Source of the DNA: VXRJ01 sp964636705
GTDB lineage: Bacteria > Acidobacteriota > Vicinamibacteria > Vicinamibacterales > UBA8438
Length of the DNA: 64,000 nt
Direction: 5' to 3'
NCBI GenBank assembly: GCA_964636705.1
Contig: CAZWUJ010000006.1
Coordinates: 81,021-145,020, forward strand
Position 1 is the stretch's first letter. Each line of letters begins with the position of its first letter. The notes below the pieces were generated by a model. That model made no database searches. It worked only from the letters and a program-made list of their open reading frames with translations, and had not been told where the DNA came from. This document shows, piece after piece, positions 51,270-60,432 of the stretch. Position numbers and translations under genes: made by a program.

Positions 51270-51305
51270 TGAGCGCGGGCGAGGTCGGCCGGACTCGCGC
51301 GGCCG

Positions 51306-51941
51306 CTATCCCGCAGCTTCGTCGAAGAGCGCCGTCACGTCGACCGAGACGCCGTCCAGCAGCGCCGAGGCCGCCATGTCGCCACGAGCGAACACGCCAT
51401 GTTCGACGTAGTCGCTGCCGGCGAGCTTGAGCACCGTAACCGTCTCGACGCGGGGGTCGACGATCCAGTACTCGGAAACGCCCGCTTCGGCGTAGTCTCC
51501 CCGCTTGACGACAAGGTCGAGCGGCGGATCGTCGGGGCTGACCACTTCGGCCACCAGATCGGCGCCGAGCCAGAAGCGATTCTGGTTACGTGGATCGGCA
51601 CGATCGCGCAGCAGCAGGAGATCCGGCTCCCGGAACTTGCCCGCGCGCACGCGCATGCGCAGTCCCGACGTGATGACGACACCGAGCCGCGGGGCTTGCT
51701 GCACGTGCGCGTGGAACACCCGATACAGGAACAGCAAGAGGATCTGGTGCGCACGGGTCGGCATCGGCAATAGCTCGATGCGACCGTCGGCAAGCTCGAT
51801 CCGGCGGCGCGCACGATCGGTCAGCCAAAGGTACTCCTCGTCGCTCCAATCCCCTTGAGGCGGCAGCACCTCGCGGAGGAGCGCCTCCACGGCGTCCTGC
51901 GACGCGAGTGAAGCCACCCTCGTTGGGCGCGTGACTGGCAT
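51306..51941 (-). CDS. Uma2-family putative endonuclease
   Basis: A 211-residue DUF820 protein of the PD-(D/E)xK fold: MPTRAHQILLLFLYRVFHAH, the Asp/Glu line KFREPDLLLLRDR, LGADLVAEVVSPDDPPLDLV with the Glu and Asp, and KRGDYAEAGVSEYWIVDP with the Lys. The ATG at 51941 follows GCAGGA. A GTG at 51977 overlapping the ATPase stop is an alternative start. Two damaged copies lie at 40515 and 41755. The function of the family is not firmly known. Confidence 0.88.
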   Translation of the reverse strand: MPVTRPTRVASLASQDAVEALLREVLPPQGDWSDEEYLWLTDRARRRIELADGRIELLPMPTRAHQILLLFLYRVFHAHVQQAPRLGVVITSGLRMRVRAGKFREPDLLLLRDRADPRNQNRFWLGADLVAEVVSPDDPPLDLVVKRGDYAEAGVSEYWIVDPRVETVTVLKLAGSDYVEHGVFARGDMAASALLDGVSVDVTALFDEAAG

Positions 51942-51973
51942 GAGTGCATCCTGCCATATCAGGCGGGCAGGCG

Positions 51974-53116
51974 TCACCGGAAGATGGTCGTCGGGTCGGC
52001 CAACGCCTCCACCAGCGGCAGCAGCTCGATACCGTCCCGATGCTCCCGGCGATCACCACCGAAGAGCACCACGCAACGCGCCATCGGGTAGTCCGCCCGG
52101 AACTGCCGGAGTCCCCGCAGATCGGCGGTGCGGATCCGGCGGCGCCGCTTCACCTCGATGCCGAACAGTCCATCCTCGCCGTAGGCAACGAAGTCAACCT
52201 CCACGCCGGATCCGGTACGCCAGGTGAACAGCCTGAGATTGAGTGATCGGTAGGCTATGTGGGCGCGCAGTTCCTGGTGGACCAGTGTCTCGAGGGCGGC
52301 GCCGTCGATCTCCTCGGGGCTGTCGAGCGGACCCCGTGGCCTGATGGTCCGGTACACGCCTGCATCGAACAGGAAGAACTTGGGATGGACCGTCATCCGG
52401 CGCTTGGCTCGCCGGGTGAAGATCGGTACCCGCACGGCGATCAGCAGGTCCTCGAGCAGATCGAAGTAGCCCGCGGCCGTCTTGCGGTCCACGCCGGTCT
52501 CGCGCGCCACCTCCGCCACGTTGAGTGGGGAAGCCTGAGAGAAGCTGGCGCTCTCCAGGAACCGGCTGAACGCGGCCAGGTTCCGCGTTCGTCCCTCTTC
52601 TATGATCTCCTGACGCAGGTAGCTCTCGACGTACGACGCCAGGTAGCGTTCGGGCTCCGGTTGCGTGTACACGGACGGAAGCTGCCCGTGAATCAGGGCG
52701 CGTTCCAGCGAGAAGTCCGCGCCCGCCTCCACCGCCGTCAGCGGATACAGGTGGTAGGTGTGCGCCCGTCCCGCGAGCAGGTTCACTCCTCGCCGCCGCA
52801 GGCTCCGGGCGCTCGATCCCGTCAGTATGAAGCGTCGGCCCTCGGCCTCGATCAGCCGGTGGACCTCATTGAGGATCAGCGGCACGCGCTGCACCTCGTC
52901 CAGCACAATCCATTCGTCGCGCCGAGGCGGAATCAGCTCCCGCAGGCGCTGCGGCCGGGCCAGCAGATCCAGATAGAGGGCGTGGTCCAGCAGGTCGAGA
53001 TAGGTTGCCTTCGGGAACCGCTGCCTGAGCCAGGTCGTCTTCCCGGTGCCGCGGGGGCCGAAGAGAAAGAAGCTCCGGTCGCCATCAGCCGGTGCGGTTA
53101 TAGTTCTGGGATACAC
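51974..53116 (-). CDS. AAA+ ATPase with DUF4143 C-terminus
   Basis: A 380-residue protein: Walker A FLFGPRGTGKTTWLRQ near residue 22, Walker B EWIVLDEVQRVP near 70, sensor RRFILTGSSARSL. The middle is a winged-helix (LNVAEVARETGVDRKTAAGY) and the end is DUF4143 with FTWRTGSGVEVDFVAYGED and FGIEVKR, a nuclease-like core. These proteins are common mobile accessory genes of unclear role, possibly toxin-like. It precedes Uma2 on the same strand. A fragment lies at 44202. Confidence 0.9.
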   Translation of the reverse strand: MYPRTITAPADGDRSFFLFGPRGTGKTTWLRQRFPKATYLDLLDHALYLDLLARPQRLRELIPPRRDEWIVLDEVQRVPLILNEVHRLIEAEGRRFILTGSSARSLRRRGVNLLAGRAHTYHLYPLTAVEAGADFSLERALIHGQLPSVYTQPEPERYLASYVESYLRQEIIEEGRTRNLAAFSRFLESASFSQASPLNVAEVARETGVDRKTAAGYFDLLEDLLIAVRVPIFTRRAKRRMTVHPKFFLFDAGVYRTIRPRGPLDSPEEIDGAALETLVHQELRAHIAYRSLNLRLFTWRTGSGVEVDFVAYGEDGLFGIEVKRRRRIRTADLRGLRQFRADYPMARCVVLFGGDRREHRDGIELLPLVEALADPTTIFR

Positions 53117-53214
53117 GGTCCCATTTTACCTTGCATAAAGGGATTCTAGCAGCACTATTACCGCCCGGCGACGTCGGACGAGGGACGATACCTGCCCGCG
53201 TTTGTCGTGCCGGT

Positions 53215-54081
53215 TCAGCCGGAAACAAAGGGACGAAACCGCTGTGTCTCCGGCACCGTTCCGACGAACATTCGCTCGGCGTCCAGACCGACCAGACTGC
53301 GCAGACTGTCACTGCGAAAGGGTAGTCGCATACCGAGAGACTCGCAGCATCGCAGGCCGAACTCGACAGCGCTGCTCGGTACGGGCAGGATGAGCGGCTT
53401 CCGGCCGGACTCGGATGCCAGATGGCCGACCAACTGTCGTAGAGAAATGGGTTTCGCCGTCGCGGCGATGATTGGTTTCGTCCCGTGGTCGACGTCGCCG
53501 GTCAAGACGGAATGAACAAGGCTGCTCAGATCGTCGATGTGGGCAGGATAGAGGACGCACCTGTCCGCAGCGACTAGCGGCACTAACGGGAGCGTGACCG
53601 CGACCCGCTCCAGCGCCCCGAATATCCCACCAGCGGATCCGCCCCACACAAGTCCAGGGCGGATGATCGCCGTACCGATGGCGGCCGTCTTTTTTTCAAT
53701 CTCCAACTTCGCCCGACCGTAGTCCGAGGGGCAGCCCTCGAACGCACTCATGGTCGAGAGCAGAATCCTCTTTGGCACCCGTGCCGACAGGGCGGCTTCA
53801 AACAGACGGATGCTACCGTCCACGTTGACCCGCCGGATGTCATCGGGGTCCGTAAGGGTGAAGTCATAGGCGCAGTGCACCAGCCCGTCGACTCCTTGAA
53901 ACCACTTCGGATCGAGCGGTGAATCGAGCCGGTACGCGATGGATTCCTGTCGTCTCGCCGCGCCGGGTCGGCGCATCTCCCGCACCAGCCATCCGCGTGA
54001 TCTGAGATGCGACACCAGAACGGATCCAACGTAACCAGTCGACCCGGTCACGATCACTCGCCGCGAACTCGGTCTACTCAT
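53215..54081 (-). CDS. NAD(P)-dependent sugar epimerase/dehydratase (extended SDR)
   Basis: A 288-residue protein: RVIVTGSTGYVGSVLVSHL is the dinucleotide loop, LVHCAYDFTLTDPDDIRRVN follows, and STMSAFEGCPSDYGRAKLE holds the catalytic Ser and YxxxK. It is near the usual length for short members. Its substrate is not evident; it is probably a nucleotide or lipid-linked sugar, given its place at the head of the oxidoreductase/DUF2304/GT2 neighbourhood. Confidence 0.85.
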   Translation of the reverse strand: MSRPSSRRVIVTGSTGYVGSVLVSHLRSRGWLVREMRRPGAARRQESIAYRLDSPLDPKWFQGVDGLVHCAYDFTLTDPDDIRRVNVDGSIRLFEAALSARVPKRILLSTMSAFEGCPSDYGRAKLEIEKKTAAIGTAIIRPGLVWGGSAGGIFGALERVAVTLPLVPLVAADRCVLYPAHIDDLSSLVHSVLTGDVDHGTKPIIAATAKPISLRQLVGHLASESGRKPLILPVPSSAVEFGLRCCESLGMRLPFRSDSLRSLVGLDAERMFVGTVPETQRFRPFVSG

Positions 54082-54117
54082 CCACCTATGGGGTTGCGTT
54101 CAAGCTCCGGCCTCTCG

Positions 54118-55725
54118 TCATCGGCCCACATCAAGGCGCCGGGCGGTCTCCGAAGCAATACGGTGAGCGTTGGCCATCACCGTGAGGGTGATTGGCGTAC
54201 CGGCGATCGACGGAAAGACGCTTGCATCAACCAGATGCACTCGCTGAAAGCCGGTCAGCCGGCCGAGCGCGTCGGTTTCGAGCCGGCCGGGATCTCGCCG
54301 CATGGGAAAACTGCCGCCCGCGTAGAATCCGCTTCCCGCCTTCCCGACACGCGTCATCGCCGGCACGGGTACAGCCCCCAGGAAGCGCCGCGCCCGAAAC
54401 AGTTCTTTCCGAACCGCCGCAATGGTGCGCCGCGCCCGATCGGTGTCGCTGGCCGAGAGTCGAAGGATGGAAACGCCCCCGGGCCCTCCGGCAACCAAAC
54501 TCGCGTGGATACGCGACGACTGACGGCAAGGCAGATGCCCCTGGATGATCAGAAGACGACCGAAGAGCGGATTGGTCAGACGGTGTGCGTTGGAAACCCC
54601 TGCCCCGAACAGCGCCGCGAGCGCGCCGCGGTAGAGTTCGTTGTACGTGTAAACGGACAAATGGACCGCATGGTCGCCCAGCTCCGGCCGCTGAAGCCGG
54701 AGAAAAACCTGGCATAGCGTGTGCAGCTTCTCTGACGCCACCATCGGGGCGGCCCGGTATCGCAAGAATGGCAAGAGGAAGTACTGACTGTCTCTGAGCA
54801 GCAGCGGAACGTCATAGATACCCAATGACTCCAGAACGATACGGGTCGTCGAAAGAGCGCCGCAGGCCAGAAAGACACGCGAACCGACGAACGAGCGCCG
54901 GTTCCCTTCGAGATCCGCACACTCGATGGCAACTTCGTCACCCGCCTGTCTGACTCTGTGAACGATGACTCCCGACACATAGTGGAATCTCGGGTCGTCG
55001 GAGATCAAGGATCGGAGCGTCGATGCCGCGTTGTAAATGAGTCCGTAGGGACAGCCGTGAAGGCAGAGCCCGCAATGAACGCACTCGGTGGCGTCTCCCA
55101 GGGCGTGCGAACGAACCGCAAGGCGCGACCGGCCGAATGCGAATCCGCATTGCCGGAGCTCCGTCGAGTGACGTTCGAGATCCGCGAGGAACGACTCCGC
55201 CTGCTGGCTCATGCGGAGGATGCTCAACCGGTCGGCATAAAGGGGAAAGCGCTCTGCCAGACCGTCATGGCGACCCGCCAGCGGCATGACATCGAGTACG
55301 GCTCTGAAGTGGGGCGCCAAGTCGGTCCGCGAGACAGGCCAGTCAACCAGCTCGTTCTCATCGTAGGGCAGCACGCCGGCGCCCCAGACGTTCGAGAAAC
55401 CTCCTCGGGCGTACGAAGGCCGAGCCCCGACGTCGGGCGACGGCTCGATGAGCGAGTGGACACCCGCCGGCCGATACGGAAAGTCCGAGCCGTAAGTGCG
55501 CTTTAGCGGAATCCCTCCCAACGACGGATTCGGTCCAGCTCGCAGGTGCTCAAGGTCGGACACATTCCAGTCGTCCGGCGCAGAGCCCGCCAAACGCCGC
55601 ACCACTTGCCGGGGACCGGGCTCGAGCTCCCTGCCTGCGTCGAGCATCGTCACCTCGCACCCGCTGGCCAGAAGGGCCCGCGCAGACGAAAGACCCGCCG
55701 GACCGGACCCAACGACGTACAACAT
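54118..55725 (-). CDS. GMC-type FAD oxidoreductase with ferredoxin-like Cys cluster
   Basis: A 535-residue flavoprotein. The FAD loop is LYVVGSGPAGLSSARALLAS at the N-terminus, and GMC C-terminal motifs are VHLVDASVFPSIAGTPITLT and MANAHRIA. Unusually for GMC enzymes, residues near 220 read ECVHCGLCLHGCPYG, a CxxCxxCxxxCP pattern of 4Fe-4S ferredoxins. It may oxidise a polyprenyl- or sugar-linked alcohol. It lies 37 bases after the SDR start on the same strand and nine after the DUF2304 gene. Confidence 0.85.
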   Translation of the reverse strand: MLYVVGSGPAGLSSARALLASGCEVTMLDAGRELEPGPRQVVRRLAGSAPDDWNVSDLEHLRAGPNPSLGGIPLKRTYGSDFPYRPAGVHSLIEPSPDVGARPSYARGGFSNVWGAGVLPYDENELVDWPVSRTDLAPHFRAVLDVMPLAGRHDGLAERFPLYADRLSILRMSQQAESFLADLERHSTELRQCGFAFGRSRLAVRSHALGDATECVHCGLCLHGCPYGLIYNAASTLRSLISDDPRFHYVSGVIVHRVRQAGDEVAIECADLEGNRRSFVGSRVFLACGALSTTRIVLESLGIYDVPLLLRDSQYFLLPFLRYRAAPMVASEKLHTLCQVFLRLQRPELGDHAVHLSVYTYNELYRGALAALFGAGVSNAHRLTNPLFGRLLIIQGHLPCRQSSRIHASLVAGGPGGVSILRLSASDTDRARRTIAAVRKELFRARRFLGAVPVPAMTRVGKAGSGFYAGGSFPMRRDPGRLETDALGRLTGFQRVHLVDASVFPSIAGTPITLTVMANAHRIASETARRLDVGR

Positions 55726-55734
55726 TCGGACGTC

Positions 55735-56097
55735 CTACTCGCTTCGGGAATCGGACTCGTTCGACTGGGAGCGTCGAACCCGGGCGAGCGCGAGCTGTCG
55801 AACCAGCTCCGTAATCTGGCTCTCCAAGGCCGCGAATCGAAGATAGATGACCAACAGCACCACAAGCGCCACCAGGACGGCGGCATAGAGCAGAAGGTCG
55901 GCGCCACGCCCGATCCCGACGGCCGCCGCTGCACCCATGGTCAGGTCGGGAACCAGGATGGCGACGACCGCGGTCAACCAGGCGAAGACCAGCGCGAGCC
56001 GCACGCGCCGCTGTTGTCGATGACGAAGCAGGCCGAGCAGGATGACGGTTACCATCACCGCTGCGAGCGTCAATCCCGCGATCTGGAACGCGTTCAC
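55735..56097 (-). CDS. DUF2304 membrane protein
   Basis: A 120-residue protein with three membrane helices and a basic loop RHRQQRRVRLALVF, the DUF2304 layout, then a coiled tail (LESQITELVRQLALARV). DUF2304 proteins regularly follow GT2 polyprenyl-phosphate glycosyltransferases and are presumed accessory subunits. Here it overlaps the GT2 stop by four bases (ATGA). Confidence 0.9.
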   Translation of the reverse strand: MNAFQIAGLTLAAVMVTVILLGLLRHRQQRRVRLALVFAWLTAVVAILVPDLTMGAAAAVGIGRGADLLLYAAVLVALVVLLVIYLRFAALESQITELVRQLALARVRRSQSNESDSRSE

Positions 56098-56804
56098 CGG
56101 CGCAACCTCCCGAGGAGGTATTCGGCCAGGACGCCAACCGCCGCCAGACCGGTCTGCCCCTTCGACCGCGAATACGCGGTATATCGGATGTGCACAGGCA
56201 CCTCTGAATACGGCAATCCCATCGCGACGACCTGATCAACAATCTCGCTCGCATGTCCCATCCGATCGACGGTGATCTCGATTCGTGCGGCGGCCCTCCG
56301 CGAGAACGCGCGAAGACCGTTGTGGGCATCCGTCACCCTCGCGCGCGACACGACTCGGGTGAACAGCACAGCGGTCTTCAGCAGCAGCCGTCTGTGCCAC
56401 GCCAAACCCTCCGCGGAGCCAGAGCCCAGAAAGCGAGAGCCGAGCGTGACATCAACCTCGCCGGCCAGGATCGGACGTGTCAGCGCCTCGATGTCGCGGT
56501 GGTCATGTTGTCCATCGGCATCGAATGTCACGATACATTGAGCCCCACACTGGAGACAGTAGCGAAGACCGGTTTGTAGCGCGGCGCCCTGGCCTCGATT
56601 GATACAGTGGCGCAGCGTAACGGCACCGGCTCGACTTGCGGCCTCTGTGGTGTTGTCGGAGGAGCCGTCGTCGACCACTACGACATGGGCGTACTGCTGA
56701 CGCAGTTCCATCACGACGGACCCGATCAGTGCCGCCTCGTTATAGGCGGGGACGACAACGTGAATCGTTGCACACTGTCCGGGAGTTGCAGTTTGCGACG
56801 TCAC
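56094..56804 (-). CDS. Family 2 glycosyltransferase
   Basis: A 236-residue GT2 enzyme: IHVVVPAYNEAALIGSVVME, VVVVDDGSSDNTTEAA, NRGQGAALQTGLRYCLQCGA, and DxD in IVTFDADGQHDHRD. It lacks C-terminal helices and pairs with DUF2304. It is probably a polyprenyl-phosphate sugar synthase. The GTG at 56804 is preceded by AAGGAC; the frame is open further upstream but without homology. Start moderately uncertain. Confidence 0.88.
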   Translation of the reverse strand: MTSQTATPGQCATIHVVVPAYNEAALIGSVVMELRQQYAHVVVVDDGSSDNTTEAASRAGAVTLRHCINRGQGAALQTGLRYCLQCGAQCIVTFDADGQHDHRDIEALTRPILAGEVDVTLGSRFLGSGSAEGLAWHRRLLLKTAVLFTRVVSRARVTDAHNGLRAFSRRAAARIEITVDRMGHASEIVDQVVAMGLPYSEVPVHIRYTAYSRSKGQTGLAAVGVLAEYLLGRLRR

Positions 56805-57031
56805 GTCCTTATCAGCCGAATCGCTCGCCGAGAGCCCTCTGCAAGTCGTCGTACACTTCGGATGACACCGCCGTCGTCGGTTTGGTTCTAGCCACGGCCT
56901 TATCCTGACACGTTCGCGTCGAGCAGTTCTATGGCTTGCCCGCCCGCGCGGCGCTGCGCGAGACTCCGCGAACCTTCGGTACAACTCGCGGAAGTGCTGC
57001 CAACGTCGCGGCGCAGTATACGATTCGCCGA
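56805..57031. other. Divergent spacer between GT2 and PA14/GT-C genes
   Basis: No gene is supported; promoters of both flanking genes should lie here. I see no clear -10/-35 pair or inverted repeat. Confidence 0.4.
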
Positions 57032-59284
57032 GTGCGGTTCTTCTCACACGCGGGGCGTTGGTGGGTAGCAGCGTACCTTGGGGTGACGTTGGCATGCACC
57101 ACGGGAGTGTTCATTCTCAGTCAGCGGCTGGCGGAACAGACCGGCCTTCGTCGACAGGTGTGGCTGGAGAACGACTTCCAGGGCCCTCCGATGATCAACG
57201 ACGTCGCCAGCGAGCCGGCGCTCGACTTTCTGGTCAACGACCCGCGGCTGCCACGCGAGTTTTTCAGCGCCCGGTGGCGCGGGTACTGGTACCTTCCGAG
57301 CAGTCGGTCGTTCATACTGCATGTTGAAGCGGACGACTACGCCGACCTCTGGATCGACGGGGAACAACGGTTTACTCGGAGTTCTGCGGCGGCGCGGGCA
57401 GTACGACTGGACGCTGGCGTCCACGAGCTGCAGATTGCCTACCAACAGTACGCTGGCGCCACCAATCTGGCGTTCACCGGAGGAGCAGGGGATGCGTTCC
57501 AGCTACCGCTGCGAACAGGCTACCTGTTTCCCGATGAACCGGAACCGAACCTGCTGCGCTTGGCGGGTATTGTCGACCGACTGACACTCACCGTAGGCAT
57601 CCTTTGGGCTGCAGGTGCGTTGGCCGGCGCGGTCTTCTTCATCCTGGCGGCGCCTACCCGCTTGGAAAGACCGAGAATCAGGATCGCCATCGCCGTTCTG
57701 CTCGGACTGCTGTTCGTGGGGCACGTAGGCGTCTTCGGCTGGCGCTCGATCACCTTCGACCGCCGGGTCACCGGCGACTCGATGAACTACATCGATGTCG
57801 CCCGCAACCTGTCCGCCGGCGAGGGGCTGGTGCAGAGCGCCGCGGGCTTCAATCAGCCCACGTTCTGGGCGGAAGACTTCACGCCGCATTTCCCCGAGAA
57901 GACCCGCGCCGGCCACAATCCCGGGTACTCGGTGCTGATTGCGGCAGTCGCCGCAGTGACCGGACTGGAGCACGCCGACGCGGCGTTTCTCATCGGCCCC
58001 GCGGCCTACGCCGCGGCCCTGGGGTCGGCCTTCCTGTTCGCCTCCCGGCTCCTGGGGCCTGCCGCCGGCCTATTGGCTGCTGCGTTCGTCGCCCACCAGA
58101 TTCGCTGGGTGTTCCTGCGCACGTGGACCGAACCCGTGGTGATCGCCCTGCTCCTCGTCCTGCTGGCGCTTCTTGCGTACGGCACTACGCCCCGACGGAC
58201 CGTAGGCGTGGGGCTGCTGGTGGGAGTCGCCCTTCTGGTCCGAAACAACGTCCTGCCACTGCTCGCACTGGGTGGACTGGCCTGCGTGCTCGGTGGAGAC
58301 AATAGGCTTCGACAACTGCTGCTGTATGGCGGCGGTGCGAGCATCGCACTGGCCGGCCTGTTGCTGGGGGAGGGGCAGGCCTATCCGCCGCAAGTCATCG
58401 AAGCCGGCGAGTTTCCGCGCCGAGAATTGAGCAGTGTGCTTGGTGAACTGTTTCGCCAGTTACGCTGGGATGTTGCGGGTCTCGTTCTGCTTGTGGGTTG
58501 CGCGGGGTGGCGTGCGGCACGCGACGGTCGACCGATCGTCCACACGCGGGCAAGGACCGCGTGCCTTCTGGCCGCTGCCTACGTTACCGGATCGTGTATC
58601 TTTCTCTCTGCGGCTCAACTGCTGACCGCGATCGACCCGATTGGCGACCGCCTGCTGTCGCCAACCCGCACGGTGACAGCAGTCATCAGCGCACTTCTCG
58701 TTTGGCGCGTGTGTCCCGAACGCCGGCGGCTCTCCGTGGCGATTGTCGTCTTCGCCGCGACGATGGCGTTAGCCACGGCAGGCGACGCGATCGTGCAAGG
58801 CCACACGGGCACGGCCCAACGCATATATGCGTCCTCCGCCCGGGTGCTTGTCGGGCGAAACATGACGGCGCGGATCCTGCCGGCGGATGGAGATCGGTCT
58901 GACTACGCGCGCCGGATCGCGGGATCCCCTCGCAGATTCTGGGTCAGCCGCAATGTCACGGCGCGCGATCTTGTCGTCGGTACCGGTGCAATGGACCTTC
59001 CCTATTTCTTCCGGCAACAGGTGCCGGCCACCGTCTCGTTCTCGCCTCAGCCGTACTTCCCGGAGATCTCCGGCGCGAAGTTCCACGCGGTCTTTCTCGC
59101 CCGCTGCGACCGCTACGACAACCTGTACCTGATCCTCAGCAAGTTTCGCCGGAGGTGGGGCCGATTCGCGCTCGACCTCCTGGCCGGAACCCCTACAGAC
59201 CCGGGCACACCGGCGGCGAGTTTCTCGAGAGTAGCCGACCTGCCTGACAGTGTCGTCTTCCGCTTCACGGCGTGTGAAGGGTAG
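57032..59284 (+). CDS. PA14-domain GT-C-like membrane glycosyltransferase
   Basis: The GTG at 57032 gives a basic start and immediate helix (RFFSHAGRWWVAAYLGVTLA). A PA14-like domain follows at about 55-165 (ARWRGYWYLPSSRSFILHVE, DLWIDGEQRFTRS). The rest is a GT39-like polytopic region with RVTGDSMNYIDVARNLSAGE in the first large loop and HNPGYSVLIA near residue 295, ending in a soluble part (PQPYFPEISGAKFHAV). The TTG at 56936 is a longer alternative. The second half is highly similar to the partial gene at 62613-64000, in inverted orientation. Confidence 0.8.
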   Translation: MRFFSHAGRWWVAAYLGVTLACTTGVFILSQRLAEQTGLRRQVWLENDFQGPPMINDVASEPALDFLVNDPRLPREFFSARWRGYWYLPSSRSFILHVEADDYADLWIDGEQRFTRSSAAARAVRLDAGVHELQIAYQQYAGATNLAFTGGAGDAFQLPLRTGYLFPDEPEPNLLRLAGIVDRLTLTVGILWAAGALAGAVFFILAAPTRLERPRIRIAIAVLLGLLFVGHVGVFGWRSITFDRRVTGDSMNYIDVARNLSAGEGLVQSAAGFNQPTFWAEDFTPHFPEKTRAGHNPGYSVLIAAVAAVTGLEHADAAFLIGPAAYAAALGSAFLFASRLLGPAAGLLAAAFVAHQIRWVFLRTWTEPVVIALLLVLLALLAYGTTPRRTVGVGLLVGVALLVRNNVLPLLALGGLACVLGGDNRLRQLLLYGGGASIALAGLLLGEGQAYPPQVIEAGEFPRRELSSVLGELFRQLRWDVAGLVLLVGCAGWRAARDGRPIVHTRARTACLLAAAYVTGSCIFLSAAQLLTAIDPIGDRLLSPTRTVTAVISALLVWRVCPERRRLSVAIVVFAATMALATAGDAIVQGHTGTAQRIYASSARVLVGRNMTARILPADGDRSDYARRIAGSPRRFWVSRNVTARDLVVGTGAMDLPYFFRQQVPATVSFSPQPYFPEISGAKFHAVFLARCDRYDNLYLILSKFRRRWGRFALDLLAGTPTDPGTPAASFSRVADLPDSVVFRFTACEG
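57900..59284 (+). repeat. Inverted repeat, left copy
   Basis: Aligns with the reverse complement of 62613-64000. Two blocks, about 57900-58150 and 58740-59284, are near identical; the centre is diverged. Homology ends exactly at the stop codon. The repeat encloses two GT2 genes and the UDP-sugar dehydrogenase. Confidence 0.88.
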
Positions 59285-59295
59285 GTCCGGGAGCA

Positions 59296-60300
59296 GTGCG
59301 GCGACTAGTCCTTGCGGTTGTCGTGCCCTGCTTCAACGTCGAGAAGGAAATCGCCGGCGTCATTCGGGGATTGCCTTCCTGGGTGGCGTCGATTGTCGCG
59401 GTCGACGATGGGAGTACGGACGGTACGGCGACCGTACTCGGGCAACTGGCTGCCGAGGACCCCAGGCTGAGCGTGATACTGCGCAATCGGAATGGTGGTG
59501 TCGGGGCCGCGATGGTCACCGGCTACCGGGCGGCTCTCCAGGGCGAGGCGGACTTCATCGTGAAGATGGACGGCGACGGCCAGATGGACAGCGCACAGCT
59601 TCCCTGCCTTCTGCAGCCCCTTCTGGAGGGCCGCGCAGACTACGCCAAGGGCAACCGCTTTCGCCACGTGCAGGACCTCGAGCGCATGCCGCTGGTGAGG
59701 CTGACCGGCAACATCGTTCTGACCCTCGTGACCAAGCTCGTGTCCGGGTACTGGCGGATCCTCGATGTGCAGAACGGTTTTACTGCGATTTCGCGCGAGG
59801 CCCTTGAATCGCTCCCTCTTGACCGGCTCGATCGCGGGTACTCGTTCGAGAATTCGGTCCTCGCGTTCCTTAACCTGGAAGACCGTCCGGTAGCCGACGT
59901 TCCGATCCCAGCGGTGTACGGGAACGAGCGATCCAGCCTGCGGGTGAGCCGGGTCGCCGTCAGTTTTCCGCCGCGGCTTGCCTGGATGTTCCTCCGCCGG
60001 CTGTTGTACAAGTACGTGGTCTACGACACGTCGCCGGTGGCGCTCTATACCGTCCTGGGTACGCTTCTGAGCGGCTTCGGCACGGTCTTCGGCGCCTATC
60101 ACTGGTGGCGGTCGATTCAAACGGAGATCCCCGCGACAGCAGGCACCGTAGTTGCCGCGCTGCTACCCGTTCTGATGGGTTTCCTCCTCCTCTTGCAGGC
60201 AATGAACCTGGACATCGCGCAATCCCCGCGCCTGCGCGACCCAAGGGAGAGAATCGAGGTCAACGAGGTGCCGCGCCGCTTCGGCGGCGAGGCGGCGTGA
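59296..60300 (+). CDS. Family 2 glycosyltransferase with C-terminal membrane helices
   Basis: A 334-residue protein from GTG 59296 with GGGAGCA before it. The GT2 domain: LAVVVPCFNVEKEIAGVIRG, IVAVDDGSTDGTATVL, NGGVGAAMVTGYRAALQGEA, and FIVKMDGDGQMD. Two helices at about 240-300 (SPVALYTVLGTLLSGFGTVF, VVAALLPVLMGFLLLLQAM) follow, as in DPMS/GtrB-type enzymes that make polyprenyl-phosphate sugars. It lies 11 bases after the PA14/GT-C gene. Confidence 0.9.
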   Translation: MRRLVLAVVVPCFNVEKEIAGVIRGLPSWVASIVAVDDGSTDGTATVLGQLAAEDPRLSVILRNRNGGVGAAMVTGYRAALQGEADFIVKMDGDGQMDSAQLPCLLQPLLEGRADYAKGNRFRHVQDLERMPLVRLTGNIVLTLVTKLVSGYWRILDVQNGFTAISREALESLPLDRLDRGYSFENSVLAFLNLEDRPVADVPIPAVYGNERSSLRVSRVAVSFPPRLAWMFLRRLLYKYVVYDTSPVALYTVLGTLLSGFGTVFGAYHWWRSIQTEIPATAGTVVAALLPVLMGFLLLLQAMNLDIAQSPRLRDPRERIEVNEVPRRFGGEAA

Positions 60301-60432
60301 GCAGGCCGCCGCAGGCAGCCCACCGTCCCCGGGGCAGCGGGATGGGCGGTGCCGGCCCGGATGCCAGCGTAGCCAAGCTTCGGTGTTCTGTCACAATTGG
60401 CCGCATGTCGATGTCTGGCGTCAGGAGCGAGC

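Noticed and set aside
51306..53116. Uma2 and the DUF4143 ATPase as a known toxin-antitoxin pair
   Set aside because: They are adjacent and may be co-transcribed, but neither belongs to an established toxin-antitoxin family, so only the adjacency is reported.
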